A stretch of 64,000 nt of DNA from Bacillus sp. MM2020_4 (lineage in GTDB: Bacteria > Bacillota > Bacilli > Bacillales > Cytobacillaceae), in NCBI RefSeq assembly GCF_011250555.1, contig NZ_JAANMZ010000013.1:1-64000 (forward strand), read 5' to 3'. A program made the translations under genes and the position numbers. Shown piece after piece: positions 44,059 to 52,900 of this stretch (its first letter is position 1; every line of letters starts with the position of its first letter). The notes beneath the pieces are model-generated. The model was not told where the DNA came from, did not search any database, and worked only from the letters and a program-made list of their open reading frames with translations.

Positions 44059-44116
44059 TTGTATTACCATTCATTATGGTAAAATAAGACAAACATTAAA
44101 AGGAGTTGTCATTGAA

Positions 44117-44536
44117 ATGAGCGATTGTATCTTTTGTAAAATTGTTAATGGTGAAATTCCTGCTGCAAAGGTTTTTGAAAATGAGCATGTGGTAGCGTTT
44201 ATGGATATCAGTCAAGTGACAAAAGGCCACACCCTGGTGATCCCTAAAATACATAAAGAGAATATTTACGAATTGACTCCAGAAATCGCAAGAAACATAT
44301 ATGAAGTGGTCCCCTCTATTGCTACTGCCCTAAAAAAGGAATTTGAGCCTGCTGCAATGAATACCATCAATAATAATGGTGAACTTGCCGGTCAGACTGT
44401 TTTTCACTTCCATGTCCATTTGATTCCGCGTTATGGCAAAGGGGATGGCCTGGGTGTAGTTTGGAAAAGCAATCAAAGCGATTATACACCTCAACTATTA
44501 CAAGAAATGGCCGTGAACATTAAAAAGCAGCTTTAA
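44117..44536 (+). CDS. hit: HIT family protein Hit
   Basis: This 139-aa histidine-triad nucleotide hydrolase acts on AMP-linked small molecules. The triad is His97-x-His99-x-His101 (HFHVHLIPR), and Cys4-x2-Cys7 probably binds zinc. The ATG at 44117 has an AAAGGAG SD at a longish 11 nt. An in-frame extension upstream to 44003 runs through the terminator hairpin and is rejected. Divergent from ecsA. Confidence 0.94.
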   Translation: MSDCIFCKIVNGEIPAAKVFENEHVVAFMDISQVTKGHTLVIPKIHKENIYELTPEIARNIYEVVPSIATALKKEFEPAAMNTINNNGELAGQTVFHFHVHLIPRYGKGDGLGVVWKSNQSDYTPQLLQEMAVNIKKQL

Positions 44537-44621
44537 CCTATCTCCAGAGCATAATTTTCTGAAAATTATATCTTTATTAATATTATCGTAATATGTTATA
44601 ATGAATCTAAGTTTTTCGCTG

Positions 44622-44680
44622 TAGGCAATGAGTGTACTGCAGGAGAAACAAATAGCTTAGAATAGCAGAGGAGAGATGAG
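44622..44680 (+). promoter_or_regulatory. TRAP-binding leader of trpP
   Basis: Six (T/G)AG triplets (TAG, TAG, TAG, GAG, GAG, GAG, starting at 44653, 44658, 44663, 44668, 44673 and 44678) are each separated by exactly 2 nt and end 2 nt before the trpP ATG. They overlap its SD. More distant triplets start at 44622, 44630 and 44643. This is the arrangement by which tryptophan-bound TRAP blocks translation of B. subtilis trpP. Confidence 0.85.
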
Positions 44681-44682
44681 AA

Positions 44683-45210
44683 ATGAATACAAAGAATCTA
44701 GTCATTTTAGCACTTTTAGCGGGGATTGGAGTCGTATTGCATACGATAATGCCAAGTTTTCTTGGAATAAAGCCGGATATGATGTTGGCCATGATGTTTT
44801 TAGGCATTTTACTCGTTCCTGAAGTAAAGAGCGTCATGCTTATGGGGATTGTAACTGGTATCTTGTCGGCATTAACGACAAGTTTTCCTAGCGGCCAAAT
44901 CCCAAATATTATCGATAAGATTGTTACTTCGTTAATCTTTTTCGGTTTGTTCTTGGTCTTTAGGAAAGTTATGAAGCCGATTGTTTGTGCAGCAATCTTA
45001 TCAGCTGTTGGTACATTAGTATCAGGAACTGTATTTTTAGGCTCAGCTCTTTTATTATTCAGCTTACCAGGACCATTCGCTGCATTATTTTCGGTAGGTG
45101 TTTTACCGGCAATCGCACTAAATACTGTTATTATGATTATTTTGTATCCAGTGGCTCAATCTATTTTTAAACGAACTAAATTGTCATCAGCTTCCGTCAT
45201 CCAAAAATAA
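44683..45210 (+). CDS. trpP: TrpP tryptophan transporter (YhaG)
   Basis: This 175-aa membrane protein has five or six helices and matches B. subtilis TrpP/YhaG, the probable tryptophan uptake protein. It begins MNTKNLVILALLAGIGVVL and has the FPSGQIPNIIDKIVTS segment. The TRAP-type leader directly upstream supports the assignment strongly. It stands alone, between hit and a terminator. Confidence 0.92.
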   Translation: MNTKNLVILALLAGIGVVLHTIMPSFLGIKPDMMLAMMFLGILLVPEVKSVMLMGIVTGILSALTTSFPSGQIPNIIDKIVTSLIFFGLFLVFRKVMKPIVCAAILSAVGTLVSGTVFLGSALLLFSLPGPFAALFSVGVLPAIALNTVIMIILYPVAQSIFKRTKLSSASVIQK

Positions 45211-45225
45211 TGTACGGGGCTCTCT

Positions 45226-45261
45226 TTTTAAGAAAAGAACCCCCAGGGGTTCTTTTCTTAA
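45226..45261. terminator. Bidirectional terminator
   Basis: TTAAGAAAAGAACCCC pairs with GGGGTTCTTTTCTTAA. It ends trpP and probably the convergent small membrane gene. Confidence 0.85.
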
Positions 45262-45278
45262 ATTACATACGGGGGTTT

Positions 45279-45470
45279 CTATGAAATTATTGAAAGCAAT
45301 AAAGCAACTAGGAGGAAAATGCCGCCAACACCAGCCAAAGCTGCTGCTCTTTTCTTTATTATCTGTTTTGGCGGATACACACCGGGTCTTTTTAAATCAA
45401 ATAAATATTTAGATGATCCCAGAAAAAGAATAGCACTTACGATAAATAACGTTACAGCTACACTCTTCAT
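45279..45470 (-). CDS. Small two-helix membrane protein, unknown
   Basis: This 63-aa protein has helices at about 4-18 and 43-62, separated by a basic linker with RPGVYPPKQIIKKR. I do not recognise the family. The ATG has a good GGAGGAC SD at 8 nt. It lies where B. subtilis has yhaH, but length and sequence are unlike YhaH. Confidence 0.7.
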   Translation of the reverse strand: MKSVAVTLFIVSAILFLGSSKYLFDLKRPGVYPPKQIIKKRAAALAGVGGIFLLVALLLSIIS

Positions 45471-45727
45471 CTTATTTTGTCCTCCTACTCATTCGAACAA
45501 TGGTTGTAACTATTTATATGTTTTATTATTCATTCATATGAACAAGGCACCTTTAAGCAGGACAATTATGTGAAAACTATTTAGAAAAAATTTTTTAAAT
45601 GGAATTTTTTAAAAATTCAATATAAATTTTACGCAATTTCTAAAAATTTTGTTAATTACATCTTTATTAATTTTTATTTTATTGGCATAATGATAATAGA
45701 GAAATATAAAAGTAGGTGAAATTGGGG

Positions 45728-46303
45728 ATGACTGAGAAACAATATTCAATGAAAGAAGCAATGATCTTTAGTCAGAGAATAACGCAATTAAGTAAAGCGT
45801 TATGGAAGTCGATTGAAAAAGACTGGCAGCAATGGATTAAGCCTTATGATTTAAATATTAATGAACATCACATTCTTTGGATCGCCTATCATTTAAATGG
45901 GGCTTCCATCTCCGATGTGGCAAAATTCGGGGTAATGCATGTATCAACAGCTTTTAACTTTTCGAAAAAGTTAGAAGAACGAGGTTTGTTGAAATTCTCT
46001 AAAAAGGAAAACGACAAACGTAATACGTATATTCAACTCACTGACACTGGTGAAGATATCTTACTTCGATCAATGGAAACGTATGAACCAACTAGTAATG
46101 CCGCCTTTTCTGGTGCGTTACCGCTGCGGGAATTGTATGGGAAATTTCCGGATATCATTGAAATAATGGCGATTATTCGCAACATTTATGGTGAAGATTT
46201 TATGGAGATCTTTGAACGTTCTTTTCATAATATCGAAAGTGAATTCATCGAAGAAAATGGTTTACTAAAAAAAGCAAAAAAGACAGAACAAGAATTAGCG
46301 TAA
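45728..46303 (+). CDS. hpr: ScoC/Hpr transition-state regulator
   Basis: This 191-aa MarR-family repressor of protease and sporulation genes. The segment [65 protein letters not shown] (written here in parts: about 23-42, 43-62 and on) is almost identical to B. subtilis Hpr over the DNA-binding domain. ATG 45728 has an AGGTGA SD at 8 nt; a GTG four codons upstream is also possible. Divergent from the small membrane gene and convergent with yhaI. Confidence 0.93.
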   Translation: MTEKQYSMKEAMIFSQRITQLSKALWKSIEKDWQQWIKPYDLNINEHHILWIAYHLNGASISDVAKFGVMHVSTAFNFSKKLEERGLLKFSKKENDKRNTYIQLTDTGEDILLRSMETYEPTSNAAFSGALPLRELYGKFPDIIEIMAIIRNIYGEDFMEIFERSFHNIESEFIEENGLLKKAKKTEQELA

Positions 46304-46311
46304 AACCTCCA

Positions 46312-46650
46312 TTATAAATATTTTTCGAACTCGTGAAAAAGCGGTTCGTATAAATTTTGGAGCAGGCATGCTTTTATTACCTCTTCCATTTTCAGGTTAG
46401 CTGGTAATGAGGCTAATAATCGTTCAAAAAGCGGATGAAAGTATACATACCCTTCCGCTTTTTGTTCTTCAAATTTCATGCTCAATTCGTCACATAAAGC
46501 TAAGAACTTTTCTGTTTCCTGTTCGGTTAAACTATTTTCAATAACAAGCTTATAAAATTCTTGCTTTGGATTGTGTAGCAATTTTACAAGCAGTTTCTGG
46601 TGGTATTCAAGAAGCTGGATCCTTTGCCACAATAATTTATGTTCATTCAT
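46312..46650 (-). CDS. yhaI: YhaI, DUF1878 protein
   Basis: This 112-aa helical soluble protein of the DUF1878 family begins MNEHKLLWQRIQLLEYHQKLL. In B. subtilis yhaI is next to hpr, as here. The start at 46650 gives an 8-nt gap to GAGGG; the ATG at 46656 is only 2 nt away. The function is unknown. Confidence 0.88.
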   Translation of the reverse strand: MNEHKLLWQRIQLLEYHQKLLVKLLHNPKQEFYKLVIENSLTEQETEKFLALCDELSMKFEEQKAEGYVYFHPLFERLLASLPANLKMEEVIKACLLQNLYEPLFHEFEKYL

Positions 46651-46850
46651 AACCATAGCCCTCTTTCCGAACCTTTACATTTTCCCTTTAACATTATTCA
46701 CCTTTTTGAGAGTTGGGTAAACCTCTTTTACTATTTTGAATTTATTACTGACGATAAAAAGTCTAACAGTCTTCCATTCTTTATGACTATCTTTTTTGTG
46801 CGATTTTTGGTATTGTATAAATCATAACACGAACAACAGGGAGGGAATCA

Positions 46851-47033
46851 ATGATGATCTCCGTTTTTATTGTCTTCGCTATTTTTATTTTGTTTTATGT
46901 AAATAAAATGACCAATTCACTTTGCATTCAAAAGGAAATACCAGAAGAAAACCAGCATAAGGTCTTTCGTACCATTAATGTTCTGATTACCATCTTACTT
47001 ATTTCATCATACCTGGAAATTTTGTATACATAA
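46851..47033 (+). CDS. Small two-helix membrane protein, unknown
   Basis: This 60-aa protein has helices at about 2-18 and 42-58 flanking a polar loop (NSLCIQKEIPEENQHKVFR). A strong GGGAGGG SD supports it; the ATG at 46851 or the next codon could start it. I do not recognise the family. Confidence 0.65.
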   Translation: MMISVFIVFAIFILFYVNKMTNSLCIQKEIPEENQHKVFRTINVLITILLISSYLEILYT

Positions 47034-47096
47034 TCCGCCTGTGAAAATAATACGAATGGTTAGGATTAATCAATAGGAAATTAACTAAAAAAAGCG

Positions 47097-47122
47097 AAGC
47101 GATGAGGAAGTTCTCATCGCTT
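47097..47122 (-). terminator. Terminator of the yjcZ-type genes
   Basis: AAGCGATGAG pairs with CTCATCGCTT, followed by TCGCTTTTTTT on the minus strand. Confidence 0.78.
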
Positions 47123-47141
47123 TAAGTTTTACACTATTTTC

Positions 47142-47234
47142 TTAATAGACCCAAGAAGCCCCAATGATAATTAACAGGATGAAAAGGACTACGATTAAGG
47201 CAAATCCTCCTCCGTATGCTGCACCACCAGACAT
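47142..47234 (-). CDS. YjcZ-family sporulation peptide, copy 1
   Basis: This 30-aa peptide has the family pattern: MSGGAAYGGGF, then FALIVVLFILLIIIGASW. It is a Gly-rich head followed by one membrane helix. A perfect AAGGAGG SD lies 7-8 nt upstream. YjcZ-type peptides are made during sporulation and probably associate with spore membranes or coat. Confidence 0.88.
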   Translation of the reverse strand: MSGGAAYGGGFALIVVLFILLIIIGASWVY

Positions 47235-47270
47235 ATATTTTACCTCCTTTCATAAATGGGAATTTCCTCT

Positions 47271-47360
47271 TTAATAAACGAAAGCAGCCCCTACAATAAT
47301 CAATAGGATGAAAAGGACTACAATTAGAGCAAATCCAGCTCCATATCCTCCGGCACTCAT
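47271..47360 (-). CDS. YjcZ-family sporulation peptide, copy 2
   Basis: This 29-aa near-duplicate of the neighbouring peptide starts MSAGGYGAGF, shares the FALIVVLFILLII helix and ends AAFVY. It has an AAGGAGG SD. The two genes are 36 nt apart in the same direction, a recent tandem duplication. Confidence 0.88.
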   Translation of the reverse strand: MSAGGYGAGFALIVVLFILLIIVGAAFVY

Positions 47361-47493
47361 TGAAATACCTCCTTTTTCATTTGCTAAGATATACTATTCA
47401 TGTTGTATTCATTTCGTTTAGGCACTTAGCTAATTTTTATAGGAAAGTCCCACGCCCTTCTTGATATTTTTCTACCGCGCCTAGCATTTATTT

Positions 47494-47521
47494 TTGCAGC
47501 GGTTCCAATTTATGTTATAGT
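47494..47521 (+). promoter_or_regulatory. Candidate prsA promoter
   Basis: TTGCAG, a 16-nt spacer and TATAGT lie about 40 nt before the prsA SD (AGGAGAG). Confidence 0.5.
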
Positions 47522-47574
47522 AAGGAATGTGGACAAAAAGCCCATAAGAATTTACTGTTTAGGAGAGATACAGC

Positions 47575-48450
47575 ATGAAAAAATGGATATTAGCCCTTTC
47601 ATTAGCTGGTGGGGTTCTTGTATTAGGTGCATGTAATCAAAGTGGTTCTGAAACTGTGGTAGAGAGCAAGGCTGGGAATGTAACGCAGGAAGAGTTGTAC
47701 AAATCGATGAAGGATAAAATCGGTGATCAAGCCCTTCAGCAGCTGGTATATGAAAAAGTTCTATCTAAAAAATACAAGGTATCGGATAAAGAACTGAATG
47801 ATAAAATCAACCAGTTAAAATCAGATCTTGGTGCAAATTTCGAAACAACTCTTGCACAATATGGTTATAAAAACGAAGACGATTTAAAGAAAACAATGAA
47901 GCTTGGAATGATGCAGGAAAAAGCAGCATTGAAAGACGTAAAAGCAACTGACAAAGAAATGAAGGAATACTATGATAGCTATACGCCAGATATCAAAGCT
48001 CGTCATATCCTTGTTAAAGATGAAGCAACTGCAAATGAAGTAAAGAAAAAGCTTGATGAAGGCGCAAAATTTGAAGATGTTGCAAAAGAATTCTCAACAG
48101 ATACCGCTTCTGCTCAAAATGGCGGCGATCTAGGTACCATCAATAATGCCAATAAAGCTCAATATGATGCTGACTTTGTTAAAGCAGCCTTTGCTCTTAA
48201 GGCAAATGAAATAAGCGCACCAGTCAAAACACAATTCGGTTATCATATTATCCAAGTAACAGAGAAACAAGAGAAGAAGCCTTACGATGATATGAAAAAA
48301 GATATTGAATATCAAGTAAAATCATCTAAATTAAAAACCGAAGACATCAACAAAGCAATGGAACGTGAACTTAAAGCAGCCAACGTAAAAGTTAGCGATA
48401 AAGATTTAAAAGACGCGCTTAAGCCACAAGCAGCTGCTCCACAACAATAA
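47575..48450 (+). CDS. prsA: PrsA foldase lipoprotein
   Basis: This 291-aa lipoprotein folds secreted proteins at the outer face of the membrane. The signal ends in the lipobox VLGAC, giving Cys20 as the lipidated residue. A parvulin-type PPIase domain spans about 134-226 (ARHILVKDEATANEV to GYHIIQV), between N- and C-terminal helical chaperone parts. Cooperates functionally with the Sip peptidase and Ecs. Length is normal. Confidence 0.95.
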   Translation: MKKWILALSLAGGVLVLGACNQSGSETVVESKAGNVTQEELYKSMKDKIGDQALQQLVYEKVLSKKYKVSDKELNDKINQLKSDLGANFETTLAQYGYKNEDDLKKTMKLGMMQEKAALKDVKATDKEMKEYYDSYTPDIKARHILVKDEATANEVKKKLDEGAKFEDVAKEFSTDTASAQNGGDLGTINNANKAQYDADFVKAAFALKANEISAPVKTQFGYHIIQVTEKQEKKPYDDMKKDIEYQVKSSKLKTEDINKAMERELKAANVKVSDKDLKDALKPQAAAPQQ

Positions 48451-48454
48451 AAAG

Positions 48455-48493
48455 GGAAAGCGGAAGCGTCATGTAAGGCGCTTCCGCTTTTCT
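48455..48493 (+). terminator. prsA terminator
   Basis: GAAAGCGGAAGCG pairs with GCGCTTCCGCTTTTC, followed by T-rich sequence. Its arms have the same sequence as the ends of the interspersed repeat. Confidence 0.8.
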
Positions 48494-48499
48494 AATTGG

Positions 48500-48619
48500 C
48501 TAGCTCCAGCGCCTAGGGGCTCGGGGTCATAAGCCAATCTGTCAAGAAGGTTAAAGAACAGCCTTCTCGCCAGCTCGTCTTATGCCTGTCGCCCCTGAGC
48601 AAGGCGCTTCCGCTTTTCT
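48500..48619. repeat. Interspersed repeat between prsA and yhaL
   Basis: The element runs from GGCTAGCTCCAGCGCC to GGCGCTTCCGCTTTTCT. Inner blocks (CTAGGGGCTCGGGGTCATAAG and CTTATGCCTGTCGCCCC) are inverted repeats that can fold into a long imperfect hairpin. Such elements are common in Bacillaceae genomes. It overlaps the end of yhaL by a couple of bases. Confidence 0.7.
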
Positions 48620-48806
48620 ATTCTCCTGTTGCATTTAGTTCTTCACGCATCTCTTTTTCCCGTTCTAGTCGCGAAATATAGATTTCTCCCTCACGCTCGA
48701 TGTTTTCCATTTCTAACTGCCGTTCTTCCCTGCCTGTTTTGATTGCCATTAGGGCACTAATCACAATTCCAACCACGACTGCATAAACCCAAATAGGTAT
48801 AGTCAA
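48618..48806 (-). CDS. yhaL: YhaL sporulation protein
   Basis: This 62-aa protein has one N-terminal helix (about 3-20), then a charged helical tail (EREGEIYISRLEREKEMREE) like B. subtilis YhaL. TTG start 9 nt after AAGGGAG. The role in sporulation is not defined. The neighbours prsA and yhaM are the same as in B. subtilis. Confidence 0.85.
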   Translation of the reverse strand: MTIPIWVYAVVVGIVISALMAIKTGREERQLEMENIEREGEIYISRLEREKEMREELNATGE

Positions 48807-48892
48807 CTTCTCATGCTCCCTTCTCTAGTGGTTGTCCACTTTGTATTACAACTTATTCGGTTTTTCCAAAAATATTCGTTTCTTCGCAAAAA

Positions 48893-48915
48893 AAATAACC
48901 CTAAGTGGGTTATTT
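48893..48915 (-). terminator. yhaM terminator
   Basis: AAATAACCC pairs with GGGTTATTT, followed by a T-run on the minus strand. Confidence 0.8.
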
Positions 48916-48919
48916 CCAT

Positions 48920-49864
48920 TTACTTATGAAACATCGGCTTATAAAATGATCGATTATCCAACGCGAAAATTCGCTCAGTAAATTCCCCTGGCTTTACTCG
49001 TTCTAATGCACGGTCAAGCATGTTCATTTTAGCATCAAGATTATCAATATAATGAAGGATTTCTGCTTCCTTGATTAATGGAGGTTTAGGGCTGCCCCAT
49101 TCCGCCTTCCCATGATGGCTAAGGACAAGATGTTGTAAAATTAATACCTCTTCACTGGAAATTCCCAGTTCCTCTGCTGCATTGCCTATTTCGGTAATCA
49201 TTATTGTTATATGTCCAAGCAAATTTCCTTCAATTGTATAGACGGTTGAAATTGGCCCCGATAATTCTATGACCTTCCCCATATCATGTAAAATCACACC
49301 AGCATACAATAGATCCTTATCAAGACTAGGATATAAAGAAGCTATCGCTTTGGCCAAGTCCAACATGCTGACTACGTGATAGGCAAGTCCTGAAACAAAT
49401 TCATGATGATTTTTTGTAGCAGCTGGATATTCTAAGAATGCCTTCTGATGCTTCTTTATTAAATGACGGGTAATTCGTTGGATATTTGGATTTTTCATTT
49501 CGAAAATATACTGTGTCAGTTTGCCGACCATTTCTTCCTGACTTAATGGGGCTATCTCTAGAAAGTCATCTAACTTAACCATGTCAGATGGGCCAGTCTT
49601 TCTGATTTGACGGATTTTCAGCTGACTCTTACCACGATAATTTTGAAGGTCTCCAAGAATTTTTACAATATTTTGAGCTGCATAGTTCTTTTCATCTTCT
49701 TCACTAGCATCCCAGAGCTTTGCCTCGATTTCGCCGCTTTGATCTTGGAGGATTAATGTCAAAAAAGGCTTGCCATTACTCGCAATCCCTTTTGTTGAAT
49801 TTTTTATTAAGAGAAATAATTCAACCTGTTCTCCAACCTCATAATCTAAAATACTTTTTCCCAA
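48920..49864 (-). CDS. yhaM: YhaM 3'-5' exoribonuclease
   Basis: This 314-aa nuclease has an N-terminal OB fold and a C-terminal HD domain ([16 protein letters not shown], then [15 protein letters not shown]). It trims RNA 3' ends and is known to accept DNA. The TTG at 49864 ([14 protein letters not shown]), 10 nt after AAGGAG, gives the length and N-terminus of B. subtilis YhaM; ATG codons upstream have no SD. Last gene of yhaO-yhaN-yhaM. Confidence 0.92.
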   Translation of the reverse strand: MGKSILDYEVGEQVELFLLIKNSTKGIASNGKPFLTLILQDQSGEIEAKLWDASEEDEKNYAAQNIVKILGDLQNYRGKSQLKIRQIRKTGPSDMVKLDDFLEIAPLSQEEMVGKLTQYIFEMKNPNIQRITRHLIKKHQKAFLEYPAATKNHHEFVSGLAYHVVSMLDLAKAIASLYPSLDKDLLYAGVILHDMGKVIELSGPISTVYTIEGNLLGHITIMITEIGNAAEELGISSEEVLILQHLVLSHHGKAEWGSPKPPLIKEAEILHYIDNLDAKMNMLDRALERVKPGEFTERIFALDNRSFYKPMFHK

Positions 49865-49915
49865 TCTATCCACGCTCCTTCCCATAATATGAGTATAACA
49901 CATAGACATATATCT

Positions 49916-52900
49916 CTAGTGAATGACCTGAATAGCACCTTTTTCTATAGAAAGAATATTTTCCCTCTGGAAAAGGGGTAGTAAGTGCGCATGGCAAGTA
50001 AAAAATAATAGTTGATTGCGCTCTAGTGTTTTAAGTAGTTCAATCACTTTGTTTGTTCTTTTTGCATCAAAATTGACAAAACTATCATCAATGATAATGG
50101 GAAACTGATATTTTTCATAAAGCGTTGTTGCCAACGCCAGCCGAATAGACACATATAACTGTTCCATCGTTCCCTGACTTAGCTCTTTTGCTTCAAATAG
50201 GGTATGGTCCTCACGCTCAACAAGAAAACCGGAACCTGACTTCTGCAAGTGAATTTTATTATAGCTGCCATCCGTCAGAATTGACATGTATTCTTCCGCT
50301 TTGGAGAGCATCCTTGGTAAATGAATATTTTTATATTTATCAATCGTTTGCGCCAAAATCTGTTGGGATAAACAATATACAGACCACTCTTTCGCAGCCT
50401 CTTCTAGTTCAAATTTCTTCTGCTTGTAGTGATGGAGAATGTCAGAATACACGCCGCCTTCCTCCAATATTTGAATCTCGTACTTTATCGAAGCTTGATT
50501 CTCTTGAAGCTCTTTTAATTTTGAATGGAATTTCGATGCCTCAAGATTTAATCCTGCGATCACTTCATCACAATCATGAATCGACAGATAGCTTTCCCAA
50601 GCCTGTTCAGGAAGTGTAGCGTACTGAAGCTGACTTAAAAGATGGTTATACCTTTCAAGAAGGAAAGCTTGTTTTTCAGCCTTTTCCCCTCGTTCATAGA
50701 ATTGAAGCTCAGTTTCCGTATTAGCAGTTTGGAGAAGCTTATCATGTTCGGATTGTAAAAGCACCAATTCTTGTGACTTTTGCTTTAAGTCCGCTATAAG
50801 GTCAGCAAGCTTCCCGTTCCTTTCTTGGCTCTTTATTTGCTTTTCATGCTCTTCCTTCAGCTTGTTCCTTAGTAGGTAGGCCGAATTATGTAGATCTAAG
50901 CCCTTTACCTCTAAAAAACGATTCTCATATGATTTAAGTCCTTCTTCTATTTGGTCCTGAAGCTGATTTATCTGTCCAAGTCTTTCTTGCAATTGTTTCT
51001 TCTCGCGGTAAATCGATTTACATTGCTCAATTAATTCAAAAGCTTCTTGTAAAAACATGACTGCAATATATTCGGGGATCTTTAGTTCATTGCTGATCGA
51101 CAACAGCTGTTCTTTATTTTGAGAAGACTCTTTTTCCCATTCTTCCCATTTCGTTAATGCCTTATTGTATTGAATTTGCTGTTGTTTTAGGCTCATTTTT
51201 AATAGTTGCAGCTCATCAAGCCTTTGATTATCCAACTGTAATTGATTCTCAAGCTTTGTGATATCCAAATATTTTGCTGACTCAAGCTTTTGCCTTAGGT
51301 TTGTTTCTTTGTCTATTAAACCATTAAGTTTCTGCTTCCCTTTTTCTTCTTTTATTGGCTTTGTGCTTTTCATCATAAATAGTGCAATTCCTATACATCC
51401 AAGCACACCGAAAGAAAAGAGAACCCATTGCTTTGTGAACATGCCATATAATAACAGCCCAAATAAAATGAACTCAAACAGAAAAAATTGGATCCTTTTC
51501 TGCTTATTTATGTTTTCTTTTGCAGTCTTATCCCGTTCATTTGCCAGCTTGAAAATCTCTATTTGTTCCTGTATGGAATTTAATTCCCATTCCAAACTCT
51601 TTTTATCATTGGCGGCATTTATTTGCTCCTCAAGTTGTAACCGCTCTTGTTTAGCCAGGACTTGCCTCTCTACAAATCGGACGTCCTTTTCTATTTCTTC
51701 CAATCCGTTTTTTTCCTCTTGATACTGCGCCTCAAGCTCTACTTTTGTTTCTTCAAGTTTTTGTCGTTTTCGGGAAACGATTTCCACTTGATTCCTCATA
51801 TAAATATTTGTATTAATCGCAAGGATATCATCTTCATTTAAGGATAAATGAAGTTTTTCTCTAGTAATGGACAGCTTATCTTCAAGTTCAGCTAATTTAA
51901 CCTCGCATTGCTGCTTCTCAAGATTCCATTGTTCCATTATCGGTATTTGATTAAGCAATCTTAAAATCGCAGGCTCATTTTCAAGCAAAGAAATAGTAGG
52001 TTCAATCGTCGTTAATTCCTGCTTCATATTTTCGATTCTGTCGGAAATACTTACGATTTCGGCCTGATAGGGGTGAATCAGTTGATTTAGTTTCTCCATT
52101 CTTTCCATCCCGCGTGCTGGAAACCTGATTTCTCCCAGTTCGTTAAGCTCCTTCTTTATTCGTCTCTCTTCTTTGAAGATTGGCTCGATCCTCTTCCATT
52201 CATTCAATTTCTCCATCTTTTTAGCTAGTTCCTGAAGAGCATCCGTTATTGCGAGCATTTCTTCCTGAAGCACGTCATTCTTCGTAATCAGGCTTTCATA
52301 TTCCTTATTTTTTGCCGCTGCTTTTTTCAACTCTCCACTTATTTCATGAAGGGCTTGTAATCTTTCATTCAAAAGTGGTTTCTTCCCTGTTGGCTTAAAC
52401 CGGAGGTCTAATTCCCTTTGAAGGAAGGTTTCCGCTTTTGATAATTGTTCTGTGCCCAATGTTCCTGCAGAGAATAAAAATTTACCAATGTCCTCATCCT
52501 TTAATTGGTGAATGTTTTGCAAGCCTTGCAAATTAAAGGAAAAAATAGCTTGATATAAACTTTTATCAAAATTTCCTGTAAGTTCTTTTAAAAGTTCCTC
52601 GCCGCCAATTACTCCTGAATCCATGACTACCTTCACATCGCCTGCTGCTTTTCCTTTAATCCGCTCTATGACAGCATATCCGTGCTCTTCATGATAAATT
52701 CTAATTTTCCCACCGTATTTGCTGCTATGTTTTGGCTCATAGCGCAGGTCAGATTGTTGCTTGGTAGGGAACCCGAAAAGAATCCCATGAATAAAAGCCA
52801 TAATGGTAGACTTGCCGGCTTCATTTTCGCCATAGAAAACTTGAAAATCACTAAGGTTCGTGATTTTGAGATTTTCTAATTGACCGTATCCGTATATGTG

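Noticed and set aside
44003..44116. N-terminal extension of hit by 38 codons
   Set aside because: It runs through a terminator hairpin, has no SD, and the HIT core begins normally at 44117 behind AAAGGAG.
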